Positions 25,701 to 37,650 of a stretch of 64,000 bases of DNA are shown here, piece by piece. A program made the translations under genes and the position numbers. This stretch comes from Tolypeutes matacus (lineage: Eukaryota > Chordata > Mammalia > Cingulata > Chlamyphoridae): contig JAKSZT010054308.1 in the NCBI GenBank assembly GCA_026826555.1, positions 5,288,131-5,352,130 on the forward strand, read 5' to 3'. Numbering within the stretch: the first letter of the stretch is position 1; each line of letters begins with the position of its first letter. The notes beneath the pieces were generated by a model that ran no database searches, was not told the origin of the DNA, and was given only the letters and a program-made list of their open reading frames with translations.

Positions 25701-28700
25701 TCCCCACATTCTTCTCTCACTCTTCCAGTTTTTCACTTTCCTCTTTTCCAATTAATTTGGTTTGCATTTAGGTCCACAAATGGAAGCATGCATGTGGTCA
25801 GCTGTGCTTCTAGTTGTCTGTTAACTCACTAGTGCACCTATCCCGAATATCTCTGTAACTCCCACAGGGCTGGACATCCAGTAAGTGATCGATAACTACT
25901 ATTATCTGACTTGGGTGGAAAAGAAGTTAGACCCATGTGGACCTAAAGAGGGAAGGATACCAGGGTAGCTGGGAGCTCCTCTCTGCTGTGTCCACCATTC
26001 CAGGGGTGCAGGGGAGGCCCTTGCTCTGCTCTCCTCTCCCAGCTCTGACTCTGGAAGTACAGCCCCACGGATACTCACTCTGCACATATATCTTGGATTC
26101 CTGGCTTTGTTTTCTAATGCCATGAGTCACTGCCTCTGCCTCACACCAGTAAGACCCAGAGTCTTCGCTCCAGAGGGTGGGGATATGGAGCTCTGGTGAC
26201 CTGCTCCAGCCTGGCTCCAGGGCCTGGTCTTCTCTGAAGAAACAGAATTGAAGCTTGGTGTGTGACTTTGTTGGAGGGAGCCAGGTCTCACATTTCAGGG
26301 TCACTAGGTTTCCCTCTGTGGGCTGGGAGGGACTGGCTCTCAGCACAGGACGCGGAAACAGCTCTAAAGAAAAGAGCAAACACAATCCTCAGGGAAATGA
26401 AGCTCAGTGATCCTGGAGAGAAGAGCCTGTGTTCTCAGCACCGGCCATCAGGAAATACAGAACCACCCAGATGGAGCCACCTCCCATCTGCCTCCCCTGG
26501 CTGAGCCACAACAAGGATTTTCATGAGATCCCCTTGGAGAAGCATCTTCCCTCCACCCTCACACATTGCTTCCCTGCCAAGCCCTCTCACTCACAGGATT
26601 GTAGCCATTACCTTGGACTTGAATTCTTAGAGGTTCTGAAATTTCTGTCCTTTGTGTGAAAATACCTTTCCTAGAAGCAGTACAGTAATATTTGTCATTG
26701 TCCCAGGCTTTTACTGTGATGACATCTGAGTTCTTATAATTATGCAGTTCTTTTCTATTCTTGTAGTAAATCTTTTCAGTAATTCTCTTTTCTTCTTTCC
26801 CACGGCATCTCAGAGTTACAATGTCTCCTTCAAAGACAGGATGTGAAGCCTGGAGGATCAGCCAGTCTGCAAAGAGATGGAGGAACACACTCAATTTATC
26901 CCCTGCTGCTGCGTTCTTCAAGCTCTCGTTTCTGCCCACGTGGCAAGAGCTACAGTCCTGTAAATACCTCCACCCAAATGTCCTCGTGGTCCCAATTCCC
27001 AATTCTCCCTTGCCTTAGAAGAGTGAACTGATTCCCAGATGTTCTTGAGAGAACCCCACACATGTCATTCTTAAAAAGTAGGAATTTTATCCCATACCTT
27101 TCTTCAGACCTGAGTCCCTTTTTGCCTGGTGGCTGATGCTTCTCTGGATGGATACGATAGGCAAAGCAGTAACCTGTTGCTGCCGTACATCCTCATTCCG
27201 CCCCCCCACACCCCACCCCACCCCCGGCGTCTGCACATCAAATATCCCCATCACTGTACAGCTCTGCCTTGGCTCCCTGCCTTAACCCAGCCCTGAGATA
27301 CCCTGTCCAGGTGCTTGATTTCAGAGACTGCCCCTTTCTTCCTTACCAGATGAAACTACCACATGCACCCAGTCACTGAGGGAGGATTCTTGAGTCTTGC
27401 ATTGGTAATTTCCAGAAAGTTTTGCTTGGATAGTTTCAGATTCTTCTTCCAACAAACTCCCCTCATAATACCAAGATGTGTCTCCTTGGGCTGGGAAATG
27501 GGATCCTCTGCATGTGAGAGTCATTCTCTCTTCCTTGAAGACTGTGGACCATGGAGGACTGAGGAGAAGCATGGCTTTTGGAGCTGCCCCTTAACAGGAA
27601 ATAGGAAGATGAAGGTAGGTGAAGGTAAATGGGAGCTGGTTGCAGAACGGGTGAGGGCCTGGCCTTGCAGCCGGGCATCTGATTCCCATTCGGCACCAGG
27701 GTTGGGAATGGAGCAGAAACAACCTGAGGAACTACATGGGACAGAATCTGTTCTTGCTCATCCCATGCCTCGCCTGGAGGAGGGTGTCATAGGGGGTAGG
27801 TCTCAGGTCCCTGGTGCGGGCTCAGAAAAGCCCAGAAGATATGATTTGAGCTTGGGCAAACACTGCAAAGACCTCAGGAGGTGGGCTAATTCTAGAGTGC
27901 TTCCGTCCTTTCCATTCCTGTCCAGTTAACGTGAGCCTGAAATGTGCATACCCCAGAAGCAGTTTCTAGATCTACAAAACCACTTCCTATTTAGTTGCTA
28001 ACATTTAATGAACAAGATGTTTTCCACTTTCGTTTCTTTTAAACCTTGCTTAGTTGGAGATTCTATAGGAAAGGCAACTTTTTTTCCACTTTCCATATAA
28101 GGTGGACACAACCAATAATTAAGGAATACAATGAATTTGAATGAAGGGGCCTGAGATGTTTGAGAAGTGAGACTTGTGTATAGAATTAGGACTGACTGAT
28201 TGTCCTGGAACTTGAGACCTGACAGTGACATGAGCTCCTTTTGGATATATATATAGCATTTCCCTCTGTGAATGGGAGATATTTCTATGTCCTTTGAAAC
28301 AGCACCTTGCTTGGACATACAGATGGAGGGGTTGTAGGGAATAGAGGAAAATATATCTGAGGCTCTTTTAACATCGGTCTCCTACCTCTGCCCTTCCCTC
28401 TGCAAATGCTTCTTGCTTCTCTATATTGAGGCTGGTAGATTAAAAGTCTGCTCACCTGTGTAGTAAGCAGGTGTTAACCGGAGAGTAGCAATGCCACTGA
28501 TGTTGGTACATCCCTGCAGCCCTCACCCACAGGGGTTGGAACAGGTGGTGTAGGCCAAGGTGACTGATGCCCAGAGATGTTGAGCAGAGAGAAGGGGAAA
28601 CTCACCAGATCGTTCATTTCCAGAAGCTGCAAGGGAGCCAAGATTCAAAGGTTAGCACAAAGCATTTTTTTTCTTAAACCTTACCAATGAAAATGTTTCT

Positions 28701-29466
28701 CAGAACTTCCTCCAACTCAGCCACAACAGCTTCTTTAATTTTTCCTTCCAATTTCTTTGCTCCCATCCCAACCTATAACCCCCAAACAAAAAATACAACC
28801 TACACTTTCTTTTATAAACACACAGTGGCTTCCATACACAATTCTGACTCATCTTTTACTACTATTACATACTTAGCAACCTCATACTTCACTGCCTCCT
28901 TCTCCTCTCCAGCCTCCGCTGAGCAGTGCGGAGGCAGGAAAGGGCTCAGAGAAATGGTTTATCCTCCCCTCAATTCTTTGGAGTTGTTCCATCCACTCTC
29001 ACTTCTGGTTAAATTTTGACTTAAAATCTAGGGAAGGGAATCATGTTTCTCAGTAGGTTTTTCTTCACTAGCTTAAGTTTTGGAAGTAGCTGCTTCTCTG
29101 AAAAATTATTTGATTTGAGGCTGGGCGAGAGGGAAGGATATAGAGTTGTGGTTTGGCAGAAAGAAAAAGCCAAGTTTCCTATGAGGTGGAAAAAGAAATG
29201 AGTGAGAAACAAAGGGTAACAAGGGTAACAAACATACTGGGTTTGTTCTGATGGTCGTGTTTTGAGCTTTGTTGCCTTCCTGGAAATCACCTTTGCTCAT
29301 TTCCCACCTGTTGCTATCTGTCTCTGAAACCCTGAGTGGAAGTGGAAGCAGAAGCAGAAGCAGAAGCTCCTTGGCTTTCCCTCTGGCAGACTTTAGGAGC
29401 TGAAGTCACTTCCCCAACCTGGCCCAGCTACTCACCCAGAATCAGCAGCAGCAGCCCCAGAAGCAT
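11274..29466 (-). CDS. FCRL3: FCRL3, Fc receptor-like 3 (whole gene, 14 exons, one of them broken)
   Basis: A type I membrane receptor of the immunoglobulin superfamily, in human expressed on B and some T/NK cells, which modulates antigen-receptor signalling through cytoplasmic tyrosine motifs. Exons read on the minus strand: signal peptide (29436-29466), 21-bp mini-exon (28606-28626), Ig domains D1 to D5, a defective D6, a transmembrane exon, then five tail exons ending in TAG at 11274-11276. All join with GT/AG sites, and every junction is phase 1 except two in the tail. Lengths without D6 sum to 1902 nt, an open frame of 633 residues plus stop. Human FCRL3 has six Ig domains and about 734 residues. 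D1 (LLLSPPWSTVF), D2 (DWLILQASHPVFEGD), the TM exon and the tail (YSELKK, ENYENV) resemble FCRL3 more than FCRL2 or FCRL5, as judged from memory. No other gene overlaps. The transcription start and poly(A) site are not resolved. Confidence 0.9.
11500..11531 (-). CDS. FCRL3: FCRL3 exon: 32-bp cytoplasmic mini-exon
   Basis: 32 nt between acceptor ccatccaacag and donor G|GTGGGT. It reads ASSPRMHLKDT and moves phase 1 to phase 0. Its length and position agree with human FCRL3, where a stretch of equal length joins the two ITIM exons. Confidence 0.75.
12005..12600. repeat. Ancient interspersed repeat, family unassigned
   Basis: CATTCATTTATTTATTCAGA, TTCATTGAGCAATGGCCTTC and, later, CAGAGCAGTGAAGCATGAAA have the layout of a widespread old mammalian repeat. 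Confidence 0.4.
12961..13026 (-). CDS. FCRL3: FCRL3 exon: cytoplasmic tail, second tyrosine motif
   Basis: 66 nt, phase 1 to 1. It reads VNPEQSDLVYSEVWTIQHTKDS, with Tyr near residue 563. LVYSEV fits the ITIM pattern (I/V/L/S-x-Y-x-x-L/V/I). Donor GTGAGA. Confidence 0.85.
13252..13364 (-). CDS. FCRL3: FCRL3 exon: cytoplasmic tail with first tyrosine
   Basis: 113 nt. It reads SQEFQEPSLFRTSNTNPQEP and ends with MEVQPVYSN, donor GTGAGG. The tyrosine (about residue 551, PVYSNV) corresponds to the first of the paired ITAM-like tyrosines of FCRL3. Confidence 0.85.
14067..14094 (-). CDS. FCRL3: FCRL3 exon: first cytoplasmic mini-exon (28 bp)
   Basis: A 28-nt exon between acceptor cttgctttgcag and donor GTGAAG. 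With its neighbours it reads GGTSAPEIPSSQ, matching in place and length the short FCRL3 juxtamembrane exon. It changes the phase from 1 to 2, which the next exon needs. It lies more than 6 kb from the TM exon; a SINE sits just upstream of it in that intron. Confidence 0.75.
14276..14465 (-). mobile_element. tRNA-derived SINE (DAS-type) in an FCRL3 intron
   Basis: A complete reverse copy with a T-rich start, GCTTGTGCTCGCTGGGTCAG, the B-box region and the head ending CAGCCGCTTCCC. It is flanked by acattgtttt. It lies upstream of the first cytoplasmic mini-exon in gene sense. Confidence 0.92.
14466..14740 (-). repeat. Eroded MIR-like fragments
   Basis: TAGATGAGGAAGGTGGGGTC with GTTTGCCCAGCATCACACAT, and then a second piece, CTATGAGGCAGAGGTACAGA. 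Both resemble reversed MIR. Confidence 0.45.
14870..15170 (+). repeat. L2 LINE 3' end
   Basis: GGCTGTGAACCTTTTCTTAA and GCATTCCCAGGGCTAGCACA, then a poor tail, in L2 3' order. Confidence 0.6.
15650..15890 (-). repeat. MIR SINE
   Basis: Reverse MIR order: GGGCTGGGCACTGTGCTAAG, then ATACTATTATTATGACC, then an eroded core. FCRL3 intron. Confidence 0.75.
16216..16690 (-). mobile_element. MLT1-like LTR (ERVL-MaLR)
   Basis: Reverse copy with TTAGTTTCCTTTGGCTGCTA, GTGGCTTAAAACAAC and TCACAGTTCTGGAGGCCAGA, diagnostic of the MLT1 3' end. It lies in an FCRL3 intron. Confidence 0.85.
18066..18186 (+). mobile_element. Short tRNA-derived SINE, second family, in an FCRL3 intron
   Basis: The head reads GGATGTGGCTCAACTGGTTG with B box GGTTCGATCC and a simple A-rich tail. 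The target duplication aaaagacaaatga is at 18053-18065 and 18187-18199. It lacks the body of the longer DAS-type family. It is inserted in old L1 sequence. Confidence 0.9.
19073..19493 (+). mobile_element. MLT1-like LTR (ERVL-MaLR)
   Basis: It reads GATGAATCATGTACCCC at the start, GTAAATAGGGTCTTCT in the middle and ATGAGACAATAAGCTCCTG near the end, which holds the AATAA-type signal. It is nested in old L1 sequence. Confidence 0.85.
20310..20426 (-). CDS. FCRL3: FCRL3 exon: transmembrane segment
   Basis: 117 nt, phase 1 to 1. It reads SSGNRNGLTAGVIGG, then LLIILGLAATAALL, and then the basic stop-transfer HFRTCKKSG. This gives one membrane span near residues 476-497 of the 633-residue model. 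Acceptor ttcctattcag, donor GTGGGT. Confidence 0.92.
20795..21069 (-). pseudogene. FCRL3: FCRL3 exon for Ig domain D6, apparently inactivated
   Basis: Consensus acceptor (cctccctcag) and donor (G|GTGGGT) remain, but the exon is 275 nt against 279 in its paralogue D5. One codon is lost near SGGVSF, and one base is lost in the first 13 nt (TTCCGTTTCTTG in D6, TTCCAGCGTCTCG in D5). Entering from D5 in phase 1, the frame is shifted and meets TAG at 20918-20920. In the domain frame the second Ig cysteine is glycine (NYSGKAKN instead of NYSCEADN). The rest of the domain frame is open and ends in the correct phase. Exon skipping from D5 to the TM exon preserves the reading frame. A sequencing error at the single deletion is possible but would not explain the lost cysteine. 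Confidence 0.8.
21140..21365 (+). repeat. MIR SINE
   Basis: GAGTCTCAGTTTATTTATTT, GTAAAATAGAGCTAATAG and GTGCTCAATAAATGTTAGC lie in MIR order. It is just upstream (gene sense) of the D6 exon. Confidence 0.8.
21554..21598. repeat. (ATCT)n microsatellite in an FCRL3 intron
   Basis: About eleven tetranucleotide units, uninterrupted. Confidence 0.95.
21610..21750 (+). repeat. L2 LINE 3' end
   Basis: CTAGAATATAAATTCCATAA, GGATGGGGACTTGTC and CCTGACACATAGTAGATG are L2 3' landmarks. Confidence 0.75.
22680..22755. repeat. Compound (TG)n(AG)n microsatellite in an FCRL3 intron
   Basis: About 13 TG units join directly to about 24 AG units. A purine-pyrimidine tract passes into a pure purine tract. 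Confidence 0.97.
22756..24360. other. FCRL3 intron sequence between D5 and the D6 relic
   Basis: No further Ig exon is found on the minus strand here. 23615-23750 is vaguely MIR-like. Plus-strand frames are incidental. Confidence 0.6.
24361..24639 (-). CDS. FCRL3: FCRL3 exon: Ig domain D5
   Basis: 279 nt, phase 1 to 1. It starts VPASRPVLTLRA, with cysteines in VELHCEAQ and NYSCEADN, and has the FCRL signature ILYWFYHEDVTL. It ends VTLHVT before donor GTAAGC. It is a close paralogue of the D6 exon and serves as the internal reference for judging the D6 damage. It becomes the membrane-proximal domain if D6 is skipped. Confidence 0.92.
25024..25311 (-). CDS. FCRL3: FCRL3 exon: Ig domain D4
   Basis: 288 nt, phase 1 to 1. 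It starts IPVSDVNLEIQPSGGQ, with cysteines in VLVCSAAK and SYYCSADN and the Ig tryptophan in FSWHREG. It ends GVTVR before donor GTAAGT. The domain is intact. Confidence 0.92.
26079..26363 (-). CDS. FCRL3: FCRL3 exon: Ig domain D3
   Basis: 285 nt, phase 1 to 1. It starts ELFPRPVLRASPSQP, with cysteines in VTLKCETW and SYWCEAEA. The stretch LQFCFFRE and GWSRSPELHIP is typical of the FCRL third domain. Donor GTGAGT. The domain is intact. Confidence 0.92.
26612..26866 (-). CDS. FCRL3: FCRL3 exon: Ig domain D2
   Basis: 255 nt, phase 1 to 1. It starts DWLILQASHPVFEGD after acceptor tttgcag, with cysteines in VTLRCRG and DKYYCTAS. It ends LRIQVQ before donor GTAATG. Confidence 0.9.
27347..27589 (-). 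CDS. FCRL3: FCRL3 exon: Ig domain D1
   Basis: 243 nt, phase 1 to 1. It begins GAAPKAMLLLSPPWSTVF and carries both Ig cysteines (MTLTCRG and GNYQCKTQ) and the WYYEG tryptophan. It ends SSLSDWVHVVVSSG before donor GTAAGG. The acceptor was taken after tgttaag because this gives the phase required by the mini-exon. Confidence 0.88.
27590..28605. other. FCRL3 intron after the leader mini-exon
   Basis: The 188-codon plus-strand frame overlapping this stretch (27363-27929) is antisense to D1 and continues into the intron. No domain is seen and it is not called a gene. Confidence 0.7.
28606..28626 (-). CDS. FCRL3: FCRL3 exon: 21-bp signal peptide mini-exon
   Basis: A 21-nt exon with a strong acceptor (ctcccttgcag) and donor (GTGAGT). 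It reads ASGNERSG across its junctions and keeps phase 1 on both sides. A 21-bp second leader exon is a hallmark of Fc receptor and FCRL genes. It is too short for ORF finders. Confidence 0.85.
29436..29466 (-). CDS. FCRL3: FCRL3 exon: start codon and first half of signal peptide
   Basis: ATG is at 29464-29466, followed by MLLGLLLLILG, a leucine-rich hydrophobic leader, then a donor GTGAGT. The coding part is 31 nt and ends in phase 1, as in other FCRL genes. The 5' UTR boundary and promoter are not evident. Confidence 0.85.
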
Positions 29467-30104
29467 GTGGACCTGGTCTGAGACAGTCCGTCTCACCAAA
29501 AGCCAAGCTTATGTCCCATGAAAGAAGGAGAAATGGAGGATACTACTTAGATTTGCAAAAATTAAAAAAGAGGAAGTAGAAGAACTCAGCGTCATATCCT
29601 GCCTTGGGTTCAGAAATTCGAATGTGGCTGCCTTCTGAAATGCTGTTTTCATTCTAATCCTCTGAGTGAGCATCTTCAGATATTGGGGGATCATCTTCCA
29701 ACAGTTCAAGTCTCTCAGGGGGAAATATCTCCAAAGCTGTTTTTAAGTCTCTAAAAATGCCAGGTTATGGACTTGCTAGGATTCAAATAATGTTTTCTAT
29801 ATTTTTCAAACGTACAGCTCTTTCATTACCCTAAATTTGCATAGGCTTTGGTTCTGCAGCAGACTCCTAACACAGGCACGCCTGATGAGTGTGGTGTCCT
29901 GCTAGTGGCATATGTTGTGAGTCACACAATGTCAAGGTTTCAGAGCAGATACAAAAGACTTTTTGACCTTATGCATAAGTTGGCATGAAACTACTGAAAA
30001 GGAAAACAATAGAAAGTTGCAGATTTGTAAAAGTCCCTGCGTCCCACCAAGATCTGTGTAAATTAGGAGATATGCAAACAAGCATACAAATAAGAATCCC
30101 TAGT
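29467..30104. other. Region upstream of FCRL3
   Basis: It should hold the FCRL3 5' UTR and promoter. No CpG island and no clear TATA box at a sensible distance were seen. Confidence 0.4.
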
Positions 30105-30365
30105 TTTAAAACCAGAGTCCTCCTCAGAGAAGTCTTCCCTGGTCCCCACTCCATTATTTCTTGTTTCATGCCCCCCTTGTGCTTCTTTCACAGCATGTAT
30201 CACAATTTGTATTATTTTCTCTATTTTCTTGCTTTTGTGTCTTCTCCCCAACCGACATATAAGGGCCCATGTTTGTCTTATCCACCATTATATTCCCTGT
30301 GTCTTTCACAATTCTTTTCTCAAAGTACACATTCCATAAATATTTCTGAAGGAGGGTTAAATGGA
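30105..30365 (+). repeat. L2 LINE 3' end
   Basis: TCTTCCCTGGTCCCC, then ATAAGGGCCCATGTTTGTCT, then CCATAAATATTTCTGAAG, in L2 order. Confidence 0.7.
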
Positions 30366-30383
30366 CTGTGAGAGACTCTGGAC

Positions 30384-30625
30384 CAGTGGTTCTCAAGCTT
30401 TTTTAATTATCATCCCCCCTAAGGAATTATTTTTAGACATTTTTTTCCAGTTGCTCCCCTCTTCCATGAAATTTTAATACCACAGATATACTGTACAACT
30501 GTTGATGTATTGTATGTCTGTGCTTTATACATTAAAATAGCAAGATTTTATTTTCCTCCCCAATAACCAATTTTTGCCACCTTGGTGATGATGTTGTTCC
30601 TGTTGAGAATGCATGCTTTAGACAT
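30384..30625. repeat. hAT-type non-autonomous DNA transposon
   Basis: It starts CCAGTGGTTCTCAAGC and ends near GTTGAGAATGCATG, the degenerate inverted ends of Charlie-like elements. Confidence 0.5.
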
Positions 30626-30699
30626 AGAGTCTCACAATTCTCAGCAATCTGACTACTGGGAGAGAAAGTTATGATTCCTCAAAGACAATTTACATTAGA

Positions 30700-30990
30700 G
30701 AAGGAAGATGACAGATCAGCTGTCTCATCTTTGGGGAGGCCATCCCTGACCCTGCAAAGTGGAGCAGGTCTTTTTCTTTAGCCTAATTGCATTCGTTCCT
30801 TCCCTCAATGCCATTTACCAAATTTTGTCTTTACATTTAATTATATGATTTTATAATACTCCTTTCTCCCATTAGACTCTAGTGCCGCAAGGGCTGCATA
30901 CATGTCTGATTTTTCTCCATTGTGTTTCTAATGCCGAGCAGAGCCCTTGTTGCATTCGAAGTTGTCAATAAATAATTGCTGAATGAGTAA
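30700..30990 (+). repeat. L2 LINE 3' end
   Basis: AGGCCATCCCTGACC, then ATTAGACTCTAGTGCCGCAA, then GTCAATAAATAATTGCTGAA, the canonical L2 end. Confidence 0.85.
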
Positions 30991-31189
30991 TGACCAATGA
31001 ACAATAAAGAACAGGATGACAATAGAAGAAGTGATGTGATTAAGGTATTTCTTTAGTGATTCCTGGTTAAAGGTTTCTTCAATATTTTGGAGAAGAGATA
31101 TTGGTTCTATCTAAATTGCATTAAGCTGTTTATTAAAATTGTACTCAGCTCATTCATGGTATGGAGTGACTGTCAATTAATAATTTTAG

Positions 31190-31445
31190 ACTGTGTATGC
31201 CATTTTATCTGAGAGCTCTTCCCTGACTTCCTGAGTTTGGGTTAGGTGTTCTTACATGCTTTGATAAACTTTGAGTTCTTTCACCACAGAGCATGTCACA
31301 GTGAAGCATAATTTCCTATTTCTTTGACAGCCTTCCTTGGTAGTATGAATTTTCAGGGAAGTAAATGACTCTGGCTCACTCTGATTTCTCTGTACCCAGC
31401 ACAGCCCTTGACACAAGGAAGACTCAGCTGAATATGGATAGTTTT
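31190..31445 (+). repeat. L2 LINE 3' end
   Basis: GAGAGCTCTTCCCTGACTTC and TCTGTACCCAGCACAGCCCT, eroded. Confidence 0.65.
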
Positions 31446-31614
31446 GAGATATGCCATGTGAAAGTGCGATTTATTCTACACATGAACAAATGCAATTCAT
31501 TTGATGGTCAAAGATGAAGGCGCTGATGATTACTGCTATCAGTTGTTTCTCTGGTTGGAAAGAGATGCTCAGAAAGCAGCCTTTTTGAATTTTATTGCCT
31601 ATCTGGTTGTTGCA

Positions 31615-31735
31615 TCGCTATTGTCTTATCTATCTCCCCCTCTGTAGGGAAGGGATTGTATCATGTTCACCATTATATTCCCAGAACTGTGCATAGTGTC
31701 TGACATTTAACACATGCTTGCCAGATGAATACAGG
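31615..31735 (+). repeat. L2 LINE 3' end, short
   Basis: GGGAAGGGATTGTATCATGT, CACCATTATATTCCCAGAAC and TTGCCAGATGAATAC. Confidence 0.7.
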
Positions 31736-33951
31736 GCATGCAATTAAATTTAGATTTCAGATTAAAAACCATAATTTTAATAATTTTAATCTGAAGTAAT
31801 TTAGTAAAGGTATGTATAGGTACATCCTGTGCAATATTTGGGATATACTTATACTAAAAATGTGCTCATTGTTTATCTGAAATTCAAATTTAATGGAACA
31901 TCCTGCATCTTTATTTGCAAAATCTGACAACCCTAACTTAGTAGACTCTCTCTTCATTTACGTGGATGTATGAATGATGGTGTTGGGGACTCTTGTGCTT
32001 CCCTCCATGTGCATGCAGCTCCGCCAGCCTTGCTCCTCTCTGTACTCCTTTATTCACTTTATTCAGGCTCATCTGATTGATAAATTTGGGAAGAATAAAT
32101 TAGGCATGCTTGACTCGGCCCCCTGCTTTCCCCCTTGGATGCAAACCTGCCAGTAGAAACATCTGGAAACCGGTAGGGGATAGTATAGAGTTTGGAGAGC
32201 AAATTCTTGGATATGCAAACCATTGACACATGGGCTCCTTGAAAGAAAGAGAAATAAAAACAAGCATAAGAGGAGCCTTATATTCACCATCGTGAAGAAG
32301 AGAAGCTTCTGGTAGGACCAAAAGCTTTAGGCCTTGGACTTTAGCAAGAGAGCAGGAATTTGACTTTGGAGACTGAAGAGGCTCGTACTTGGCCAACATT
32401 TAAACTTAACTTCTGAGCGTGCATAAGAGACTTTCAGATTTAGGGCACATGATTTTGTGGCCTTGTTGGGTAACATCAGCTTGTGATGGCTCAGCCACAC
32501 GACCAGTGGCTGTGTTTATAGACTGCACCTATGGGTAACGATGAGAAAAAGGCATAAGGACCTCACCAGGGCTGCAGAGAGCTGCAAAGGGTAGAGAAGG
32601 AAAAGTTTAACTGTGGGCAGCAGGCTCAAGGATGAACACAAGAGCTGCCTAGCAACAGGGCCTTGGAGCCTGTGAGGGAGACTCAACAAAGGCTCAGCAT
32701 AGCCCAAGTAGCTTTTCCTAGACAGTCATGGCTGAGACAAATTGTCATTTTTAGGGAAAATCTAAATCTTTACAGCTTTTTAAGGTACTGACAGCTGTGA
32801 TAATACTTTCTTAGTTTTTCAGCTGTAAGGCTCCTTGTGTGCTACAGAGCACCAAGGAGGCTCTAGCTTCAAATCAATAATGCCTGGCCTAGCTGGGCCC
32901 CCTATATCAGTTGCCTCAAATGCTGCCCTGCATTCAGGCCCAAGGAGGAAACTGGAGGGACCAATTTTGAAATTCATGTGGTCTTCCTTAGGCTTCAGAG
33001 TGGAATTAGAGGGTGAGTTTCAAGATGATATAGTTACTATAGCTGGACATACAGGTGTTGCCTGTGCCTTATGGGAACATGGTTGATAAATTTATGAAAT
33101 TCAAAAGGGAAGAAAAGTTAGGATCTTGAGGGGCACATTTGGGAAGTCTTGGTTGTTACTAATCCCTTTGGGGTACAGGCTTCAGAAACACCCACAGCAG
33201 TCTTATTTTAGGAATCTGCTGAGATTTATTTTCCAACTGAAACAAATGTGGGGGCAAGGTGAAATATTCCCTAGGAAGCAGGCTCCTCAGAATAATACAA
33301 TTCCACACCAAATAGTAGCCTAATTACTCCAGAGTGCAGATATTGCATCACTTAAGAGATCCCTCATTCCATTCAGAAGTGTCAGAAGCACCATCCTCAA
33401 AGGGGAAGTGAAAATTAAGAAGTTTGAATATTTTCAATGGGAAAGAAAGGTACATACTCGGTTGTTCCCACTTACCCTCAAAATAGTAAAGGCTTAGTGT
33501 GGAAATGAATCCTGTCTGGGAGGCTTCTCACGATGAATTTAAACTCAAAGATCCTGGGTCAACTAGTATCATCTGACTGGTATCCTCCAGAAGGAAAGAA
33601 TTTCTTTATCTACTTTCCCTTCCTCACATGTGACCGAATCTCTGTTAGATGGTGTGCTTGAGGTAACTGCTCTAGAATTAGTAATTGGCTTTTTAAAATT
33701 CTTTGGGGATAGAGCCTGTGTAGCAATCGTTTTTTATATCCTTTTAATTCTTTGAACTGTTTACAAGTGTGGCTCACGAAAGTCTTGGTATTGAAATCAA
33801 TACAACCTCTGAGGTCCTGAAAGAAGTTATGAAATTTCACTGTCAGTCCACAGAGTAACTGCTAAAAACAGCCTCAACCCCACTGGGACATTGGGAACAT
33901 CCTCTTAGCTGAGATTAAGCAGAATTTAAAAATCTAGGGGTTGATGGGTCA
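31736..33951. other. Intergenic, unassigned moderate-GC sequence
   Basis: 31975-32700 reads on the minus strand like an LTR (two AATAAAG signals near 32060), but no second copy supports this. 32830-33900 is unassigned. No gene is seen. Confidence 0.35.
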
Positions 33952-33965
33952 CCTTCATTTCTTTA

Positions 33966-34083
33966 TTTTTTATTTTTTTTAATTTTTTTAAATTTTATTT
34001 TACCGGGAGGTCCCGGGGATCGAACCCAGGTCCCTCCATATGGCAGACGGACGCCCAACCATTTGAGCCACATCTGTCCCCCT
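33966..34083 (-). mobile_element. Short tRNA-derived SINE, second family
   Basis: A reverse copy of the same family as the element at 18066. The target duplication ccttcatttcttta is at 33952-33965 and 34084-34097. Confidence 0.92.
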
Positions 34084-34097
34084 CCTTCATTTCTTTA

Positions 34098-35129
34098 GAC
34101 TCGAAACTCACAAGAAAGAATTTGATTTCTGGATTTAATGTATTTGGACTTTAATGTTTCTAGAATTTTTCACAAAAGGATTCATTCTTTTAATTTTATT
34201 TTTTTCCTAGAAATATTAAACAAGGAAGGGACTTATATTAAAATTTGGGGCATATCGATATTGTGATTTTCCTATTGGAAGATCTGATGTTGTTGCGTAA
34301 TCTCATTACAGAACCTCTGCTTAATAGACTTAATTTGAGATTGGAAATATAATTAGTAATAAATTTTCAGCCCAGGGTGCCAAATGACATCGGTGTTATT
34401 TAATTAACACATTTTTTTTTCCTGATCTTTTTCTGAGTCTTCTGGGTAAATTCTAGACTTCCCACAGTGGTTCCATGAGGATATGCACAGGAGCAGGTTG
34501 CTATCCTGGGATAGCAACTTCATGACTGTGGATATAAATTCTGGGAACTCTGATAGAAATTATTGACAATTCAAGGAGAACTGAGACAGGGTCCCTAAAA
34601 ATATGTGCAATTTGTATAATAAAGAGTAATACATGTGATTAAAAGAATATGCACAAATTGCTATGTGAAAACCAAATATTATGCAAGAACATTATATAAC
34701 AACGGACTTACATGACATCAATGTATATCAAAGCAGAAGTTCTACGTGGGGTGGTAAAACGGAAGAAAGCCATAGATAGTCCATGGCCTGATAGGAACCT
34801 GTGCTTCATTCTTGAATGAGGTTAGATTTTTGAACTCCATCATTCTGATTGCAATGACATTTGAAAGCTTAACAGTCAATACAATACAATAACTTTCTCA
34901 CTACTCTCTCGCTCTCATTTCTCTCCCTTTATAACTTGTCCTTGACTCACAAAGCTACTACAATGTTCAACTGGATGAGCTAAAATACAATGAGAGACAT
35001 ATAGAGATGAGACAAGAAAGCAAGATGCACACATAGAGACAAAGTGCCGAGAGACTGCAGCTTTGTGGTTTACTGACAGCTAAATTCTTAAAAAATCTGT
35101 GTCTACCTTAGGGTCAATTGTGGGTTTTG
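34098..35129. other. Intergenic, AT-rich, unassigned
   Basis: No exon or known repeat recognised. Confidence 0.5.

Positions 35130-37650
<2,521 letters not shown>

Noticed and set aside
27363..27929. Plus-strand open frame of 188 codons, the longest in the window
   Set aside because: It is antisense to the FCRL3 D1 exon and the adjoining intron. No domain, no splice context, and the composition is explained by GC-rich intron sequence.
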